Origin: Rhodoferax ferrireducens
Lineage (GTDB): Bacteria > Pseudomonadota > Gammaproteobacteria > Burkholderiales > Burkholderiaceae_C
Length of the DNA stretch: 64,000 nt
NCBI GenBank assembly: GCA_002083775.1
Contig: MTEI01000002.1
Coordinates: 310,001 to 374,000 of the forward strand
Direction of reading: 5' to 3'
The notes below the pieces were generated by a model. It saw only the letters and a program-made list of their open reading frames with translations, ran no database searches and was not told where the DNA came from. The translations under genes were made by a program, and so were the position numbers. Shown piece after piece: positions 7,524-16,847 of this stretch; the first letter of the stretch is position 1, and each line of letters opens with the position of its first letter.

Positions 7524-8052
7524 ATGCACAGCGTGCTGGACCGCATGGCCCGCGCAGGCAAATTGCCGCTGCACCCACTCAAGCCCACGACAGCCTGTAT
7601 CGCAGTTTGAGCCACCTGGCGCACTGCAGGCGCGCGATGCGGGCACGCCACAGACGCTGCAATTACTCATCCACCCCGGCTGCGCCGCGCGGCAGGATTA
7701 GCATGCACACAAAACCTTTGGCCACGAATTTTTGCTTGAAGTGGCCCACATTGATTACTTCTTCAAGCTGTTTCTGCGAAGCGAGGCCGACCGCGACGAC
7801 TGGCGCTTTGCCCCGCTGCTGACCGATGACCTGGAAGGTGTCGCCCCGGCCTGGCTCTGTCTGGCCGAATGTGACCCGCTGGTCGATGAAGGCCTGGCCT
7901 ACGCCGACAAGTTGCGCGCTGCCGGGGTGCCAGTGGACCTTGAGCTGTACCGTGGCGTGGTGCACGAATTCATCAAGATGGGCCGCGCCATTCCCGAAGC
8001 CCGCCAAGCGCATCTGGATGCGGCGCGGGCGCTGCGGGGGGCGTTGGGGTGA
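7524..8052 (+). pseudogene. Decayed alpha/beta hydrolase (HSL-type esterase)
   Basis: The start MHSVLDRMARAGKLPLHPL resembles the N-terminus of hormone-sensitive-lipase-like esterases. The frame is then lost near 7590. The middle of the enzyme is missing, including the HGGG oxyanion motif and the GDSAGG nucleophile elbow. It resumes in another frame at QLLIHPGCAARQD, hits an in-frame TAG at 7699-7701, and continues in the same frame with TFGHEFLLEVAHIDYFF through the conserved acid and histidine region (ECDPLVDEG, GVVHEFIKMGRA) to the stop at 8052. A deletion plus a nonsense codon leave it without a catalytic serine, so it is almost certainly dead. Whether the C-terminal third is still translated from the TTG at 7732 is unknown. 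Confidence 0.75.
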
Positions 8053-8109
8053 TCGGTTAAAAATGTCTCAGATGGGCTATTCTTGGTTACATCTGCAACG
8101 ATGTGAACC

Positions 8110-8631
8110 ATGACAAAGACACCGAAAGAAGCACTTCTTGAGCATGAACGCTTTGGGCTTAAGCCGAAGTCTGGTGTTGGAATTCTGAGCTATGAGGTCT
8201 GGGGATACCAAGAGAACGGTATAACCGTGGTGACCCGCTACAACCTGGCCTACATCAACCCTAAAGTTGTTATCCGTATGGATGATCTGGACAGTTTTTT
8301 TGCACGCGCCAAAGACGCTGCACGGCGCGCTGATCAGCGCCAGGCTTTTGATGGCAAGGTCACCATTTCGTTTGAAGACATGCAGCGCATGTTCAACGTC
8401 TTATCAGACGCGCGTCGTCGGCTCATGACCGAGGTGATGCGGGAGTCCAAGGCCATCAACGAATTGACGCAATGTTTGCGTCGCAACCGCTCAGCCATCA
8501 CCAAAGATATTGGCCTGTTGGAGCGCATGGGGTTGATCATCTCCAGTCGGCAGTCCAACCCGGGGCATGGTGTTCAGAAGATGGTGCAGTCGGTCGCACC
8601 CAAAATTGAGATGGTCGCAATGCTGGGGTAG
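8110..8631 (+). CDS. HTH DNA-binding protein; apparent fusion of a TumE-like toxin N-terminus to a TumA-like antitoxin
   Basis: The last ~118 residues (from MDDLDSFFARAKDAARR) read as a complete HVO_A0114/TumA-type antitoxin, with a winged-helix region LTQCLRRNRSAITKDIGLL followed by MGLI. The first ~56 residues (HERFGLKPKSGVGILSYEVW...RYNLAYINP) look like the N-terminal half of the TumE (DUF6516) toxin family, which normally precedes the antitoxin as a separate gene. Here the toxin lacks its C-terminal half and runs in frame into the antitoxin methionine at 8278. The likely history is an internal deletion that fused the two genes and removed toxicity. The family assignment is from memory of the consensus, not a search. 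It is convergent with the SHOCT gene. Confidence 0.6.
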   Translation: MTKTPKEALLEHERFGLKPKSGVGILSYEVWGYQENGITVVTRYNLAYINPKVVIRMDDLDSFFARAKDAARRADQRQAFDGKVTISFEDMQRMFNVLSDARRRLMTEVMRESKAINELTQCLRRNRSAITKDIGLLERMGLIISSRQSNPGHGVQKMVQSVAPKIEMVAMLG

Positions 8632-8679
8632 GTCTGGGTTTGAACCTGCCCCAAAGTTGCGCTCCAAACTGTTAAAGAA

Positions 8680-9549
8680 TCAAAGGCGACTCAGCAATTC
8701 AGCCTTCTTGCTCGCGTATTCCTGCTCGCTCAAAATGCCCCGGCTTTGCAGGGCGGCGAGCTTTTCGATGCTGGCAAAAATATCTGTGTCGCTACCTGAC
8801 GAAGCCATTGCATTGCTGGCCGGTGCAAAACTGTTCTGGTTGTTGTTGCTGCTGTAACTGGGCGCGTAACTTGGTGCGGGCTGCTGTGCCGGGGCCAAAG
8901 GCGGCTGGCCGTTGACGCTGATGACAGGCAGGCGCGACAGATCCACATAACCGTATTGGCTGGAGAACGTCACCGAATAACCACCGCTTTGCTGCTGCGA
9001 GACCCCGCCAATGTTGTGGTCCAGCGTGTCATAAATGATGACTTGCCCGTTGGACTCGATGGCCAGGCGACGCGCTTGCGAAAACCAGGCGTAACGCATG
9101 CCGTTTTGGCCGCCCGCACTGTTGGGCCATTTCAGGTCCGGGCCCCACCAGTTGGCTTGCGCGGGCTCGGCCACAAACAGGCTATTGGGGTTGTTGTTGT
9201 CGCCAGACGAACCGCCAAAGCTGTTGTAAACCGTGTTGCCGTTTTGCGTCTGGCTCTGGAAGCTGCCGCTGCGCATCAGATCGGGCTGGTTGGAGATCAG
9301 GCGTGACAGCTCGGAGCACAGGTTGTCCACCCGGCCCTTGAGGTGGTTGTTGAACATGTCGCCAATCATCGTCATGCCGCCCGACATCCATTGGCCGGAG
9401 CCCCCAAATTCGTAATGGCTGAACTGCGCCATGCTGCCATTGCCGTTGATCACCGAGGTGAGCATGCTTTGCACCGCGTCAAAGCTGAAGCCGTGGCGCT
9501 GGGCGATGTCTTGAACGGCTTGAATGCCAGCGGGGGAGAGTTGAGCCAT
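8680..9549 (-). CDS. SHOCT domain-containing protein
   Basis: 289 residues. The C-terminal ~30 (IEKLAALQSRGILSEQEYAS then KKAELLSRL) are a classic SHOCT motif, a short helical oligomerisation tag seen at the ends of many unrelated bacterial proteins. The N-terminal ~200 residues have no family I recognise. They are rich in Gly, Asn, Gln and Ser (GGSGQWMSGG, GGSSGDNNNPNS) with aromatic clusters (WWGPDLKWPN) and a low-complexity linker of Pro/Ala/Gln before the SHOCT motif. No signal peptide or membrane segment is apparent, so it is probably cytoplasmic. It is transcribed divergently from rlmB across a 136-bp gap. Confidence 0.85.
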   Translation of the reverse strand: MAQLSPAGIQAVQDIAQRHGFSFDAVQSMLTSVINGNGSMAQFSHYEFGGSGQWMSGGMTMIGDMFNNHLKGRVDNLCSELSRLISNQPDLMRSGSFQSQTQNGNTVYNSFGGSSGDNNNPNSLFVAEPAQANWWGPDLKWPNSAGGQNGMRYAWFSQARRLAIESNGQVIIYDTLDHNIGGVSQQQSGGYSVTFSSQYGYVDLSRLPVISVNGQPPLAPAQQPAPSYAPSYSSNNNQNSFAPASNAMASSGSDTDIFASIEKLAALQSRGILSEQEYASKKAELLSRL

Positions 9550-9685
9550 AAATCACCAAGTTTGAGTCTAAAAAAGAGGCCCGTTGGCCTTGCGGCACCG
9601 GGAAAACCCTGCACTGTAGTTGATTCCCAATTTGGTGCATGAATGGCGCTGTTTTTGGCAGAAACCTGCCAGCGATAATTGGGCC

Positions 9686-10465
9686 ATGTCAAATCCCAAA
9701 GTCCTGTTCGGCTTCCATGCCGTGGGTGTGCGTTTAAAAACCGCACCAAAATCCATCGTCGAAATCTTTTTTGAGCCGACCCGGCGCGACGCGCGCATGC
9801 GCCAGTTCATCGACCGGGTGAACGAGGCCGGTGTGCGCCTGATTGAGGCTGACGGCATGCGCCTGGCCAAGCTGGCTGGCAGCCACGGCCACCAGGGTGT
9901 GGCTGCGCGGGTGCAAGAGCTGGTGCAAGTCACCTCACTGGACGAACTGCTGGAGCAGCTGGAAGCTGCCAACGCTGACAAGCCGTTGGCCGAACGCCAG
10001 CAGCCGCTGATTCTGGTGCTCGACGGCGTGACCGACCCGCACAACCTGGGCGCCTGCCTGCGGGTGGCCGATGGCGCGGGTGTGCACGCGGTGATTGCGC
10101 CCAAGGACCATGCGGCGGGCATCAACGCCACGGTGGCCAAGGTGGCCAGTGGTGCTGCTGAAACGGTGCCGTACTTCATGGTGACGAACCTGGCGCGCAC
10201 CTTGAACGAACTCAAGGAGCGCAACATCTGGATCATCGGCACCAGCGACGTGGCACCACGCACGCTGTACCAGGCTGATCTGAAAGGCCCGGTGGCGCTG
10301 GTGCTGGGGGCCGAAGGCGATGGCATGCGAGCGCTCACCGCCAAAACCTGCGACGAGTTGGTGAGCATTCCGATGCGCGGCGCGGTGGAGAGCCTGAATG
10401 TCTCCGTGGCCAGCGGGGTGTGCCTGTACGAGGCGCTGCGCCAGCGCTCAAGCGCTGCAAAATGA
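9686..10465 (+). CDS. rlmB: 23S rRNA (guanosine-2251-2'-O)-methyltransferase RlmB
   Basis: A SPOUT-fold SAM-dependent methyltransferase that methylates G2251 in the peptidyl-transferase P loop of 23S rRNA. The 259-residue length is normal for RlmB. All three SPOUT motifs are present: DPHNLGACLR (117-126), LGAEGDGMR (207-215) and ESLNVSVASG (235-244). The N-terminal L30e-like substrate-binding domain starts at VLFGFHAVGVRL. I chose the ATG at 9686 because the upstream extension has no family similarity. The gene stands alone between the divergent SHOCT gene and the convergent creA, with a palindromic repeat just after its stop. Confidence 0.95.
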   Translation: MSNPKVLFGFHAVGVRLKTAPKSIVEIFFEPTRRDARMRQFIDRVNEAGVRLIEADGMRLAKLAGSHGHQGVAARVQELVQVTSLDELLEQLEAANADKPLAERQQPLILVLDGVTDPHNLGACLRVADGAGVHAVIAPKDHAAGINATVAKVASGAAETVPYFMVTNLARTLNELKERNIWIIGTSDVAPRTLYQADLKGPVALVLGAEGDGMRALTAKTCDELVSIPMRGAVESLNVSVASGVCLYEALRQRSSAAK

Positions 10466-10475
10466 CGCAAAGACA

Positions 10476-10512
10476 ATAGCTATCAGCCCTTTACCTATAA
10501 GGGCTATAAGCC
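10476..10512 (+). repeat. 37-bp palindromic element, copy E (intergenic, after rlmB)
   Basis: ATAGCTATCAGCCC then TATAAGGGCTATAAGCC. Located 11 bp past the rlmB stop between convergent genes, where it may also act as part of a transcription end. Confidence 0.85.
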
Positions 10513-10540
10513 AAAAGGTTGGTTAACAGAGGCATGGCCA

Positions 10541-10556
10541 CCGGATCAAAGTCCGG
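10541..10556. repeat. Short hairpin CCGGA-TCAAAG-TCCGG between convergent genes
   Basis: Five-base perfect arms around TCAAAG, flanked by CATGG and CATGAC. It is related in theme to the hairpins at 2981-3002 and 43033-43053. No T-run follows on either strand, so its use as a terminator is uncertain. Confidence 0.5.
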
Positions 10557-10599
10557 CATGACATCCCAGAGCGCGCATTGACTTGCTTGCAGTTCCGCT

Positions 10600-11076
10600 T
10601 CATTTCACCGGAATCGGCTGGCTGGCCGGTACCGGCACCGCCGTCACACTGTTTTTGGGGCTGCCGTCTATGAGCTTGTCCGAGTACACCAGGTACACCA
10701 GCGTGTTGCGTTTCACGTCCACCATGCGCACCACCCGCACGTGTTTGAACAGGAAGGATGAGCGCGCGTTGAACACTTCGTCCTGCTTGTCCACTTTGTC
10801 CTTGAAGCTGATCGGCCCCACTTGGCGGCAGGCCACCGAAGCGTCTGAGGTGTCTTCGGCCAACCCCAGCGCACCGGCATAACCACCGGTTTTGGCGTGC
10901 GACAGGTAGCACGACACGCCTTCCACCACCGGGTCGTCAAACACATCCACCACCACCTTGTCGTTGGGGCTGAGCAGCTTGAAGGTGGTGCTTACCTCGC
11001 CGATCGTTTCGGCATGCGCGCCCAGACCGACCAGACCCATCAGGCAGCATAGCAGCGGGAGAAGGCGTTTTTTCAT
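10600..11076 (-). CDS. creA: CreA family periplasmic protein
   Basis: 158 residues with a clear signal peptide (MKKRLLPLLCCLMGLVGLGAHA, cleavage after AHA). The mature part holds the CreA-family stretch IGEVSTTFKLLSPNDKVVVD, then DPVVEGVSCYLSHAKTGG and VYLVYSDKLIDGSPKNS. CreA is a conserved periplasmic protein of unknown function, first named from the E. coli creABCD locus. Here it is not next to creBCD but 16 bp downstream of a hybrid histidine kinase in the same direction, so the two are probably co-transcribed. The start is the ATG at 11076; a longer frame upstream would overlap the kinase gene. Confidence 0.9.
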   Translation of the reverse strand: MKKRLLPLLCCLMGLVGLGAHAETIGEVSTTFKLLSPNDKVVVDVFDDPVVEGVSCYLSHAKTGGYAGALGLAEDTSDASVACRQVGPISFKDKVDKQDEVFNARSSFLFKHVRVVRMVDVKRNTLVYLVYSDKLIDGSPKNSVTAVPVPASQPIPVK

Positions 11077-11092
11077 GGTGGGTGGGGTTCTT

Positions 11093-14000
11093 TCAAGCAT
11101 GGTGTGGGGGCAGGGCAGGTGCTTGGCGCTGGTTGATCATGGCCACCACCTCGTCAAAAGCCTGTGTCAGTTGTTGATGCGAGCTGTCGATGCCTGGCCA
11201 ATCCAGCGCGTCGGCCTGGGCTTCCAGGTGGCCAGCCAGACGGGTCATGCGGTCCATGCCCATGTTGCCGCACGAGCCTCGCAGCTCGTGGGCCAGGGCG
11301 TCCACCACCGGCGCGTTGCGCTGGCTCACCGCATCGGCCATTTTGGCCATCAAGGTCTGGGTGGTGTGATGAAACAGGTTGAGCAGCTTGTTCACGGTCT
11401 GGGGATCGTCGCCAAAATAGCTTTCCAGCAAGCTCAGGTTGATCAACTCGGCGTTGGCATCGGCTGGGGGGAGGGCGCCATCCTCGGGCAACACGCTGGC
11501 TGAAACCGGTGCGACAGCTTCACCAGCGGGTGCCGCCGGGGTCCCGGCCCAGTGCTTCAGCACATCGCGCAAGGTGTTGATCTGGATGGGTTTGCTCACG
11601 TAGTCGTCCATGCCTGCTGACAGGCAACGCTCACGGTCGCCCTGCATGGCGTTAGCCGTCATGGCGATGATGGGCAGGCGCCTATCGCCTGGGCGCTCGG
11701 CGCGGCGAATGCTGGCTGTGGCCTCAAAACCGTCCATCACCGGCATTTGGCAGTCCATCAGCACGGCGACAAAAGCGGGCGCCTCACCCCGCCTTGAGCG
11801 CGCCAGCAGGTCTACCGCCATCTGCCCGTTGTCAACGGTTTGCAAGGCGTAGCCCAGTTTGGCGATCTGAACCTGCGCCAGCCGCTGGTTGGTCGGGTTG
11901 TCTTCTGCCAGCAGGATCATCGGCGCGTTTTCCACGGGCTTGGCCACTGGCGCCATCGGTGCCTGCGACGTGAGCAGGGGCAGCGCTTGCTGCAGTGTGT
12001 CGTCAATCCAGTAGGGTGCCGCGCTCTCGGCGGCCACCAGGGGCAGTGTCAGCCAGAAGGTGGAGCCGTGACCGGGCTGGCTTGTCACGCCGATTTGACC
12101 ACCCATCAGTTCCACCAGCCGCCGGCTGATGGCCAGCCCCAGACCGGTGCCGCCGTACTGGCGGGTGGTGGAACTGTCAGCCTGGGTGAATGACTGGAAC
12201 AGCTTGGCCTGAATCTGCGGCGCGATGCCGATGCCGGTGTCGGTCACCTCCAAGCGCAATGTTGGCTCGGCGGCCTGGATTTCACGCTGCACGCTGATGG
12301 CGATGCCACCTTTCTGGGTGAACTTGATACCGTTGCCCACGATGTTGAGCAGCACTTGGCGCAAACGCACCGGGTCGCCCATGAGCAGGGTGGGCAAGGT
12401 GGGGTCAATCACGCTGCTCAGCGTCAGGGACTTCTCGCGGGCGCGGGTACCCAGCAGCTCCAGCGTGCTGCCCAGCACCTGCGCCAGTGAAAACTCGGTG
12501 ATCTCGATGTCGAGCTTGCCAGCCTCGATTTTGGAGAAATCGAGGATGTCGTTGATGATGACCAGCAGCGCCTGAGCCGAGTCGCGAACGATGCCGGTGA
12601 ACTCGCGCTGCTCGTCGTCCAGCGTGGTGTCGAGCAGCAGGTCGGTCATGCCGATGATGCCGTTCATCGGCGTGCGGATCTCATGGCTCATGGTCGACAA
12701 AAACTCGCTTTTCAGGCGTGAATTTTCCAGCGCCTGGTCACGCGCGTCACGCAGGGCTGTCTCGGCCTGTTTACGCAGGCCAATGTCGTTCAGCAGGCCA
12801 ATGTAATGGGTGATCTGACCATTGTCGTTGTGCACCGGCGAGAGGTGCAGCTCGGCCACCAGGGGCGTGCCGTCCTTGCGCTGGTAGTCCATTTCGATGG
12901 TGATGCTCTCACCCAGCGCAATCGTGGCCAGGATTCTTTGCACCTTCGCTGGGTCCGTTTTGCTGGTGCGCAACAGACCCGCGTGGGAACCCACGCACTC
13001 TTCGGCGCTGAAGCCGGTGATGCGACAAAAACCTGCGTTGACATACTGGATCTGCGGCCCCTCAGGGTGTGGCAATGCGTCCATGATGTGGATGCCCTGA
13101 TCCGTCTCGGCAATGGCTGATTCGATCAGTTTCAGGCGTGTACGGGTGCGGATTTCCTCGGAAATGTCGCGTTTGATGGCCACAAAATGCGTGATCTCGC
13201 CGTTTTCGGCGATGGGGGTCACCGTCATCTGCTCGGGATAAATCTCACCATTCTTGCGGCGGTTGCTCAGCTCACCCTCCCAGGCCTGGCCGGACATCAG
13301 CGTTTGCCACATGCTCTGGTAAAAGTCGGCGTCCTGCGCGCCAGACTTGAGAATCTGCGTGGTTTTCCCTAGCGCTTCTGCCGCGCTGTAACCGGTCGTG
13401 CGGGTGAAGGCCGGGTTGACGTACTCAATCAGCCCGGCACGGTTGGTGATAAGGATGACGTTGGCAGCCGCGTCCAGCGCAGCTTGCTGCAGCCGGATCT
13501 GCGCCTGGGCGGCGAGGCGTTCGGTGATGTCCTGGAACGACAGCAGCGAGCCGACCAGTGCGTCCTTGAGTCTGAGCGGCTTGGCACCGTAAGACACCGG
13601 AATGCAGTGGCCGTCAAGATGAACAAAATAGTCTTCGCCATGATGGGTGTTGCCAGCACGAAGCGCGTCATTGAGCGGGCAGTCTGAGGCCAGGTAAGGT
13701 GTGCCGTCGGGGTGGCTGTGATGCAGGGCGTCGTGTGCGTTGCGGCCCACCAGGTCTTTCGCGCGCCAGCCCAGCAGGCGCTCTGCTGCGGCGTTGACGT
13801 AGGTGATGGTGCCATCCAGGTCGGTGGTGTACACGCCATCGGCCAGGGTATCCAGAATGGTGGCGGTCTGCTCGCGCTGGTACTCGGTTTCGTCACGGGC
13901 GCGCTGGGTGTCTTCCAGGGCCAGGGCCAGGCGGCGCAGGAACAGCAGCACCAGGGTACCGCCCAGCACCACCACCAGGGAGATCAGCACGGTCTCCAAC

Positions 14001-14713
14001 TGACGCAGTTTGGCGCTTTGCTGGTTCAGGTCACTCTCTAGCGCCCGCAGGCGTTGGTCACCCTCCAGAAACAGGCGGTTGGCGTTTTCGTTGAGGCGCT
14101 CAAACTGTGGCGGAATTTGCTTGAGAGCCAACATCACATCTTCTTCGGTGCTCAAAAACAGCTTGGCCTGGCCAGATTCCATGGCTTGCCAGCGTTTGGT
14201 CAGCAATTGCAACAAGTCTTGGGTGCGCTGTCTGATCTGGCCGATCTGCGGGCCAATTTCGATCAGTTCCATGACCACGGCCTGTTGACGCATATCGGGA
14301 CGGTAGGTGGCCTCGCGCGTGACTTCGTCCTGCCCGTCAATGTTGAGCTGCATCAGCCGCTGGGTGGTGCCCCCGCTCTCAAGCACGTTCAGATCACGTT
14401 GCAATTTGTCCAGATGCTCGTTGATTTCACGGTGGATGCGCGCAAAGCCGAACTCATTCTGGGTGACGGCCAGGCGGTAAAAATCTTTTTCTACCTCGCG
14501 GATGCTGCGCACAATCTCCTCGCCCACAAAGAGCCGGGCGCGCTCGTTGTCGCCCCGCAGGCGGATCTGTTGCTCGCGGTGGTCAAAGTACCCGCGCAGA
14601 CCAAACACCAGGGCCAGACACAACACGCTCACCCCCACCAGCAGGCGCATGGAGGTGTTGAGCGTTGACACAGATTGGGTACCGCCAGTGGCCCTGAGTT
14701 GGCTGAGTTTCAT
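11093..14713 (-). CDS. Hybrid sensor histidine kinase with three PAS domains, receiver and HPt
   Basis: 1206 residues. TM1 at ~23-42 and TM2 at ~241-260 bracket a ~195-residue, largely helical periplasmic domain. Then come PAS 1 (~285-400), PAS 2 (~405-525), PAS 3 (~530-655), HisKA with the phospho-acceptor His677 in [11 protein letters not shown], HATPase_c (~775-892, with DTGIGI and GGTGLGLAI), a receiver with Asp987 in [11 protein letters not shown], and an HPt with His1142 in HELRGSCGN. It therefore holds the whole phosphorelay except a final output regulator. No HAMP is evident after TM2. The gene lies 57 bp downstream of a solitary periplasmic binding protein and just upstream of creA, which suggests the binding protein feeds its ligand signal to the periplasmic domain, as TorT does for TorS. 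Confidence 0.93.
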   Translation of the reverse strand: MKLSQLRATGGTQSVSTLNTSMRLLVGVSVLCLALVFGLRGYFDHREQQIRLRGDNERARLFVGEEIVRSIREVEKDFYRLAVTQNEFGFARIHREINEHLDKLQRDLNVLESGGTTQRLMQLNIDGQDEVTREATYRPDMRQQAVVMELIEIGPQIGQIRQRTQDLLQLLTKRWQAMESGQAKLFLSTEEDVMLALKQIPPQFERLNENANRLFLEGDQRLRALESDLNQQSAKLRQLETVLISLVVVLGGTLVLLFLRRLALALEDTQRARDETEYQREQTATILDTLADGVYTTDLDGTITYVNAAAERLLGWRAKDLVGRNAHDALHHSHPDGTPYLASDCPLNDALRAGNTHHGEDYFVHLDGHCIPVSYGAKPLRLKDALVGSLLSFQDITERLAAQAQIRLQQAALDAAANVILITNRAGLIEYVNPAFTRTTGYSAAEALGKTTQILKSGAQDADFYQSMWQTLMSGQAWEGELSNRRKNGEIYPEQMTVTPIAENGEITHFVAIKRDISEEIRTRTRLKLIESAIAETDQGIHIMDALPHPEGPQIQYVNAGFCRITGFSAEECVGSHAGLLRTSKTDPAKVQRILATIALGESITIEMDYQRKDGTPLVAELHLSPVHNDNGQITHYIGLLNDIGLRKQAETALRDARDQALENSRLKSEFLSTMSHEIRTPMNGIIGMTDLLLDTTLDDEQREFTGIVRDSAQALLVIINDILDFSKIEAGKLDIEITEFSLAQVLGSTLELLGTRAREKSLTLSSVIDPTLPTLLMGDPVRLRQVLLNIVGNGIKFTQKGGIAISVQREIQAAEPTLRLEVTDTGIGIAPQIQAKLFQSFTQADSSTTRQYGGTGLGLAISRRLVELMGGQIGVTSQPGHGSTFWLTLPLVAAESAAPYWIDDTLQQALPLLTSQAPMAPVAKPVENAPMILLAEDNPTNQRLAQVQIAKLGYALQTVDNGQMAVDLLARSRRGEAPAFVAVLMDCQMPVMDGFEATASIRRAERPGDRRLPIIAMTANAMQGDRERCLSAGMDDYVSKPIQINTLRDVLKHWAGTPAAPAGEAVAPVSASVLPEDGALPPADANAELINLSLLESYFGDDPQTVNKLLNLFHHTTQTLMAKMADAVSQRNAPVVDALAHELRGSCGNMGMDRMTRLAGHLEAQADALDWPGIDSSHQQLTQAFDEVVAMINQRQAPALPPHHA

Positions 14714-14770
14714 GAATGATGAGAATTGGGTGGGCGCGTGGTGGCGGGCAGGCCAGTCAGGATCAGGGCG

Positions 14771-15556
14771 TCAGCGTGCTACAGCGGTTTTATTGTCCAG
14801 GAAACCATACTTGCGAAAAATTGCCTGGCCTTCCTCGGAGGCGGTGAGGGTCATGAAAGCCTTGGCCTGCGCAACTTGGTTGGTGCTTTTGAGCATGATC
14901 AGCAGCAACGCCTGGGGTTTGGCAATTTTGGTGTCGAGGTCAATCACGTCCAGCTTGGCGGCGTTTTCAGGAAAAAAACCGGTGGCGCGCCAACTCATGG
15001 TCAGGTCGGCCTCGTCTTTGCGCATGGCGTTCATCAGGCTGCGGGAGTCGGGCGACAGGAAAGCGGTGGCCTTGACCACCTTGGGGTAGATATTCAACTT
15101 GTCGAGCACGGTCTTGGACTCCTGGCCCACGCTGCCCGATTCGGCATTGCCAAGAATCACTCGCAAGTCTTTGCGCAGCATTTCGCGTGGGTCGGGCTGC
15201 ACCTTTTTCGGGTTGCCCTTGGGCACGATCATGGCCATCTGGTTGTAACCCACGGTGACAAATTCACCCAAGATGCCTTCAGCCTGGTGTTTGTTGCGGT
15301 AAGAGGGCTCGCCAGGCAGGTACCAGTCACCCTGGCCGCTTTTCTTGGCCGATTGGTACAGATCTTCGGAGCCGCCCTGGGCGATCTTGATCCTGACCAT
15401 GGCCTGTTTTTCAAACTGCTGGGCAATTTCGGTCATCGGCTTGACCATGGTGATGCCGCAGTAGAGCAGCATTTCGGGCTCAGAGGACTGGGCCTGGGCC
15501 AGACCGACCGACAGACTCAGCAACAAGCCGAGTTGGAGGAGTACTTTTTGAAACAT
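14771..15556 (-). CDS. Periplasmic substrate-binding protein (type II PBP), partner of the adjacent kinase
   Basis: 261 residues with a signal peptide (MFQKVLLQLGLLLSLSVGLAQA). The mature sequence LLYCGITMVKPMTEIAQQFE followed by GGSEDLYQSAKKSGQGDWYL fits the type II periplasmic binding fold (ModA/PstS-like), where the early GGSEDL and SGSVGQE segments line an anion pocket. No ABC permease or ATPase gene is nearby, so it is unlikely to serve transport here. Lying directly upstream of a membrane hybrid kinase with a periplasmic sensor domain, it more probably works as a soluble ligand sensor. The ligand cannot be told; an oxyanion is a guess. Start ATG at 15556; the longer frame would lose the signal peptide. 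Confidence 0.82.
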   Translation of the reverse strand: MFQKVLLQLGLLLSLSVGLAQAQSSEPEMLLYCGITMVKPMTEIAQQFEKQAMVRIKIAQGGSEDLYQSAKKSGQGDWYLPGEPSYRNKHQAEGILGEFVTVGYNQMAMIVPKGNPKKVQPDPREMLRKDLRVILGNAESGSVGQESKTVLDKLNIYPKVVKATAFLSPDSRSLMNAMRKDEADLTMSWRATGFFPENAAKLDVIDLDTKIAKPQALLLIMLKSTNQVAQAKAFMTLTASEEGQAIFRKYGFLDNKTAVAR

Positions 15557-15588
15557 GGCAACTACCTGAAACAAGACAACAACGAATC

Positions 15589-16185
15589 TTAGACCAAGCC
15601 AAACCAGCCCAGAAGCGCCCCCGCTCCCAGCAACCATAGCAGGTGCAAGCGGGTACGCCAAACCACCACCGCGCTCACAACCGACACCAGCCACAGCGGC
15701 CAATGGGCGCCTGGTGCGTCCAGGCCGGTGCTCAAAATCCAGCCGGTGGCCATCAGCAACGCCATCACCACTGGCGCCATGCCTTGTTTGAAAGCGCGTA
15801 CCCACCGCAACTCACGGTTTTGATGCGCCCAGCGCGATGCCACCAGCGTCAGGGTGGTGCTGGGCACCAGTACGCCCAGCATGGTCACGGTCATGCCGGC
15901 CAAGCCGTAAGCCCAGGCCAGCGAACTGCCCGCCGGGGCGCCGCTGGCGTTCAGTCCCACATTCCAGCCCAGCAGTGCCACAAACAACACGTTGGGGCCT
16001 GGCGCCGCCTGCGCCAGCGCCACCGAGGCGCTGAACTGGCCCTCCAGCAGCCAGTGGTTCTGGTTCACCAGAATGCGGTGCATATCGGGCAGGGTGCTGA
16101 CCGCACCGCCAATGGCCAACAACGACAGCGACAGAAAGTGCGTCAGCAGCATCAGCCAGTCGGCTGCGCTCAGGTCGATCGTCAT
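15589..16185 (-). CDS. Chromate transporter half (ChrA, C-terminal type half)
   Basis: A 198-residue short-chain CHR family membrane protein. Residues AIGGAVSTLPDMHRILVNQN and ALAQAAPGPNVLFVALLGWN match the family signature GG....P and AQ..PGP. Short CHR proteins work as pairs with opposite topology to form a functional chromate (CrO4) efflux unit driven by proton motive force, in place of the single long ChrA. Its partner is the immediately upstream gene, with which it shares a 4-bp ATGA-type overlap (16182-16185). It is followed after 32 bp by the binding-protein gene in the same direction. Confidence 0.9.
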   Translation of the reverse strand: MTIDLSAADWLMLLTHFLSLSLLAIGGAVSTLPDMHRILVNQNHWLLEGQFSASVALAQAAPGPNVLFVALLGWNVGLNASGAPAGSSLAWAYGLAGMTVTMLGVLVPSTTLTLVASRWAHQNRELRWVRAFKQGMAPVVMALLMATGWILSTGLDAPGAHWPLWLVSVVSAVVVWRTRLHLLWLLGAGALLGWFGLV

Positions 16186-16847
16186 GGCTGGCCCTTAGGT
16201 TTACCCTGGCCGGGCCCGCCCTGGCGCGGGCTAGGGCCAGTTGGCCCAAGCTGCCGGTAGGCCCACAGCGCTGCCAGCCCGCCCAGGACCGCCAGCACCC
16301 AGATCAGGCGCACACGCAGCCAGACAATAGCTATAAAAGTAAGAGCTATCAGCGCCCACTGGACGGGGGCTGGAAGCACATTTTTCTTTAAAGATGGCAA
16401 CAGCCGCAAACCGGCTGCAGCGATCATGCCTGCGGCCACCGCGCTCATGCCGCGCATGGCGCCCTGCACCTGCGGCTGGTCTGAGACACCGGCAAACAGC
16501 ATTGCCAGCGCCAACACAATCAGCACGGGAAACGTCAGCAGCCCGGCCAAGGCCGCCAGCCCGCCGCGCCAGCCAAAGTAACGGTCGCCCACCATCAGCG
16601 ACAAATTCACCACATTGGCGCCGGGCAGCACTTGCGCTACCGCCCATTCCTCCACAAACTGCTCTCGTGTGAGCCAGCGTTTTCTGTCAACCAGTTCGCG
16701 CTGCACCACCGCCAGCACGCCGCCAAAACCCTGCAGTGACAGCCAGGTGAAGGCCCAGAACAACTGGCCCAGCGACAGCGGGCGCGACTGGCCCAACCTG
16801 GCCAGGTCGCCGTCTTTCATGTCGGAATAGTTGGTCATGCCCCTCAT
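16182..16847 (-). CDS. Chromate transporter half (ChrA, N-terminal type half)
   Basis: 221 residues, the second member of the short-chain CHR pair. The motif LSLQGFGGVLAVVQRELV near residues 36-53 and VAQVLPGANVVNLSLMVGDR match the CHR family. The last ~25 residues are a Gly/Pro/Gln-rich cytoplasmic tail. A short AGCTAT foldback (16327-16349) lies in the last hydrophobic segment and encodes part of ALIALTFIAIVW. The start at 16847 overlaps the stop of the lipase-like gene by 4 bp (16844-16847), so all three genes are translationally coupled. Chromate is the family substrate; related oxyanions cannot be excluded. Confidence 0.9.
   Translation of the reverse strand: MRGMTNYSDMKDGDLARLGQSRPLSLGQLFWAFTWLSLQGFGGVLAVVQRELVDRKRWLTREQFVEEWAVAQVLPGANVVNLSLMVGDRYFGWRGGLAALAGLLTFPVLIVLALAMLFAGVSDQPQVQGAMRGMSAVAAGMIAAAGLRLLPSLKKNVLPAPVQWALIALTFIAIVWLRVRLIWVLAVLGGLAALWAYRQLGPTGPSPRQGGPGQGKPKGQP
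16327..16349. repeat. Short AGCTAT foldback inside the chromate transporter gene
   Basis: ATAGCTATAAAAG-TAAGAGCTAT: arms AATAGCT/AGAGCTAT around an A-rich centre. It resembles the ends of the 37-bp element but lacks the AAGGGCT half, so it may be a shortened or different repeat. It is read in frame in a membrane segment. Confidence 0.4.
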
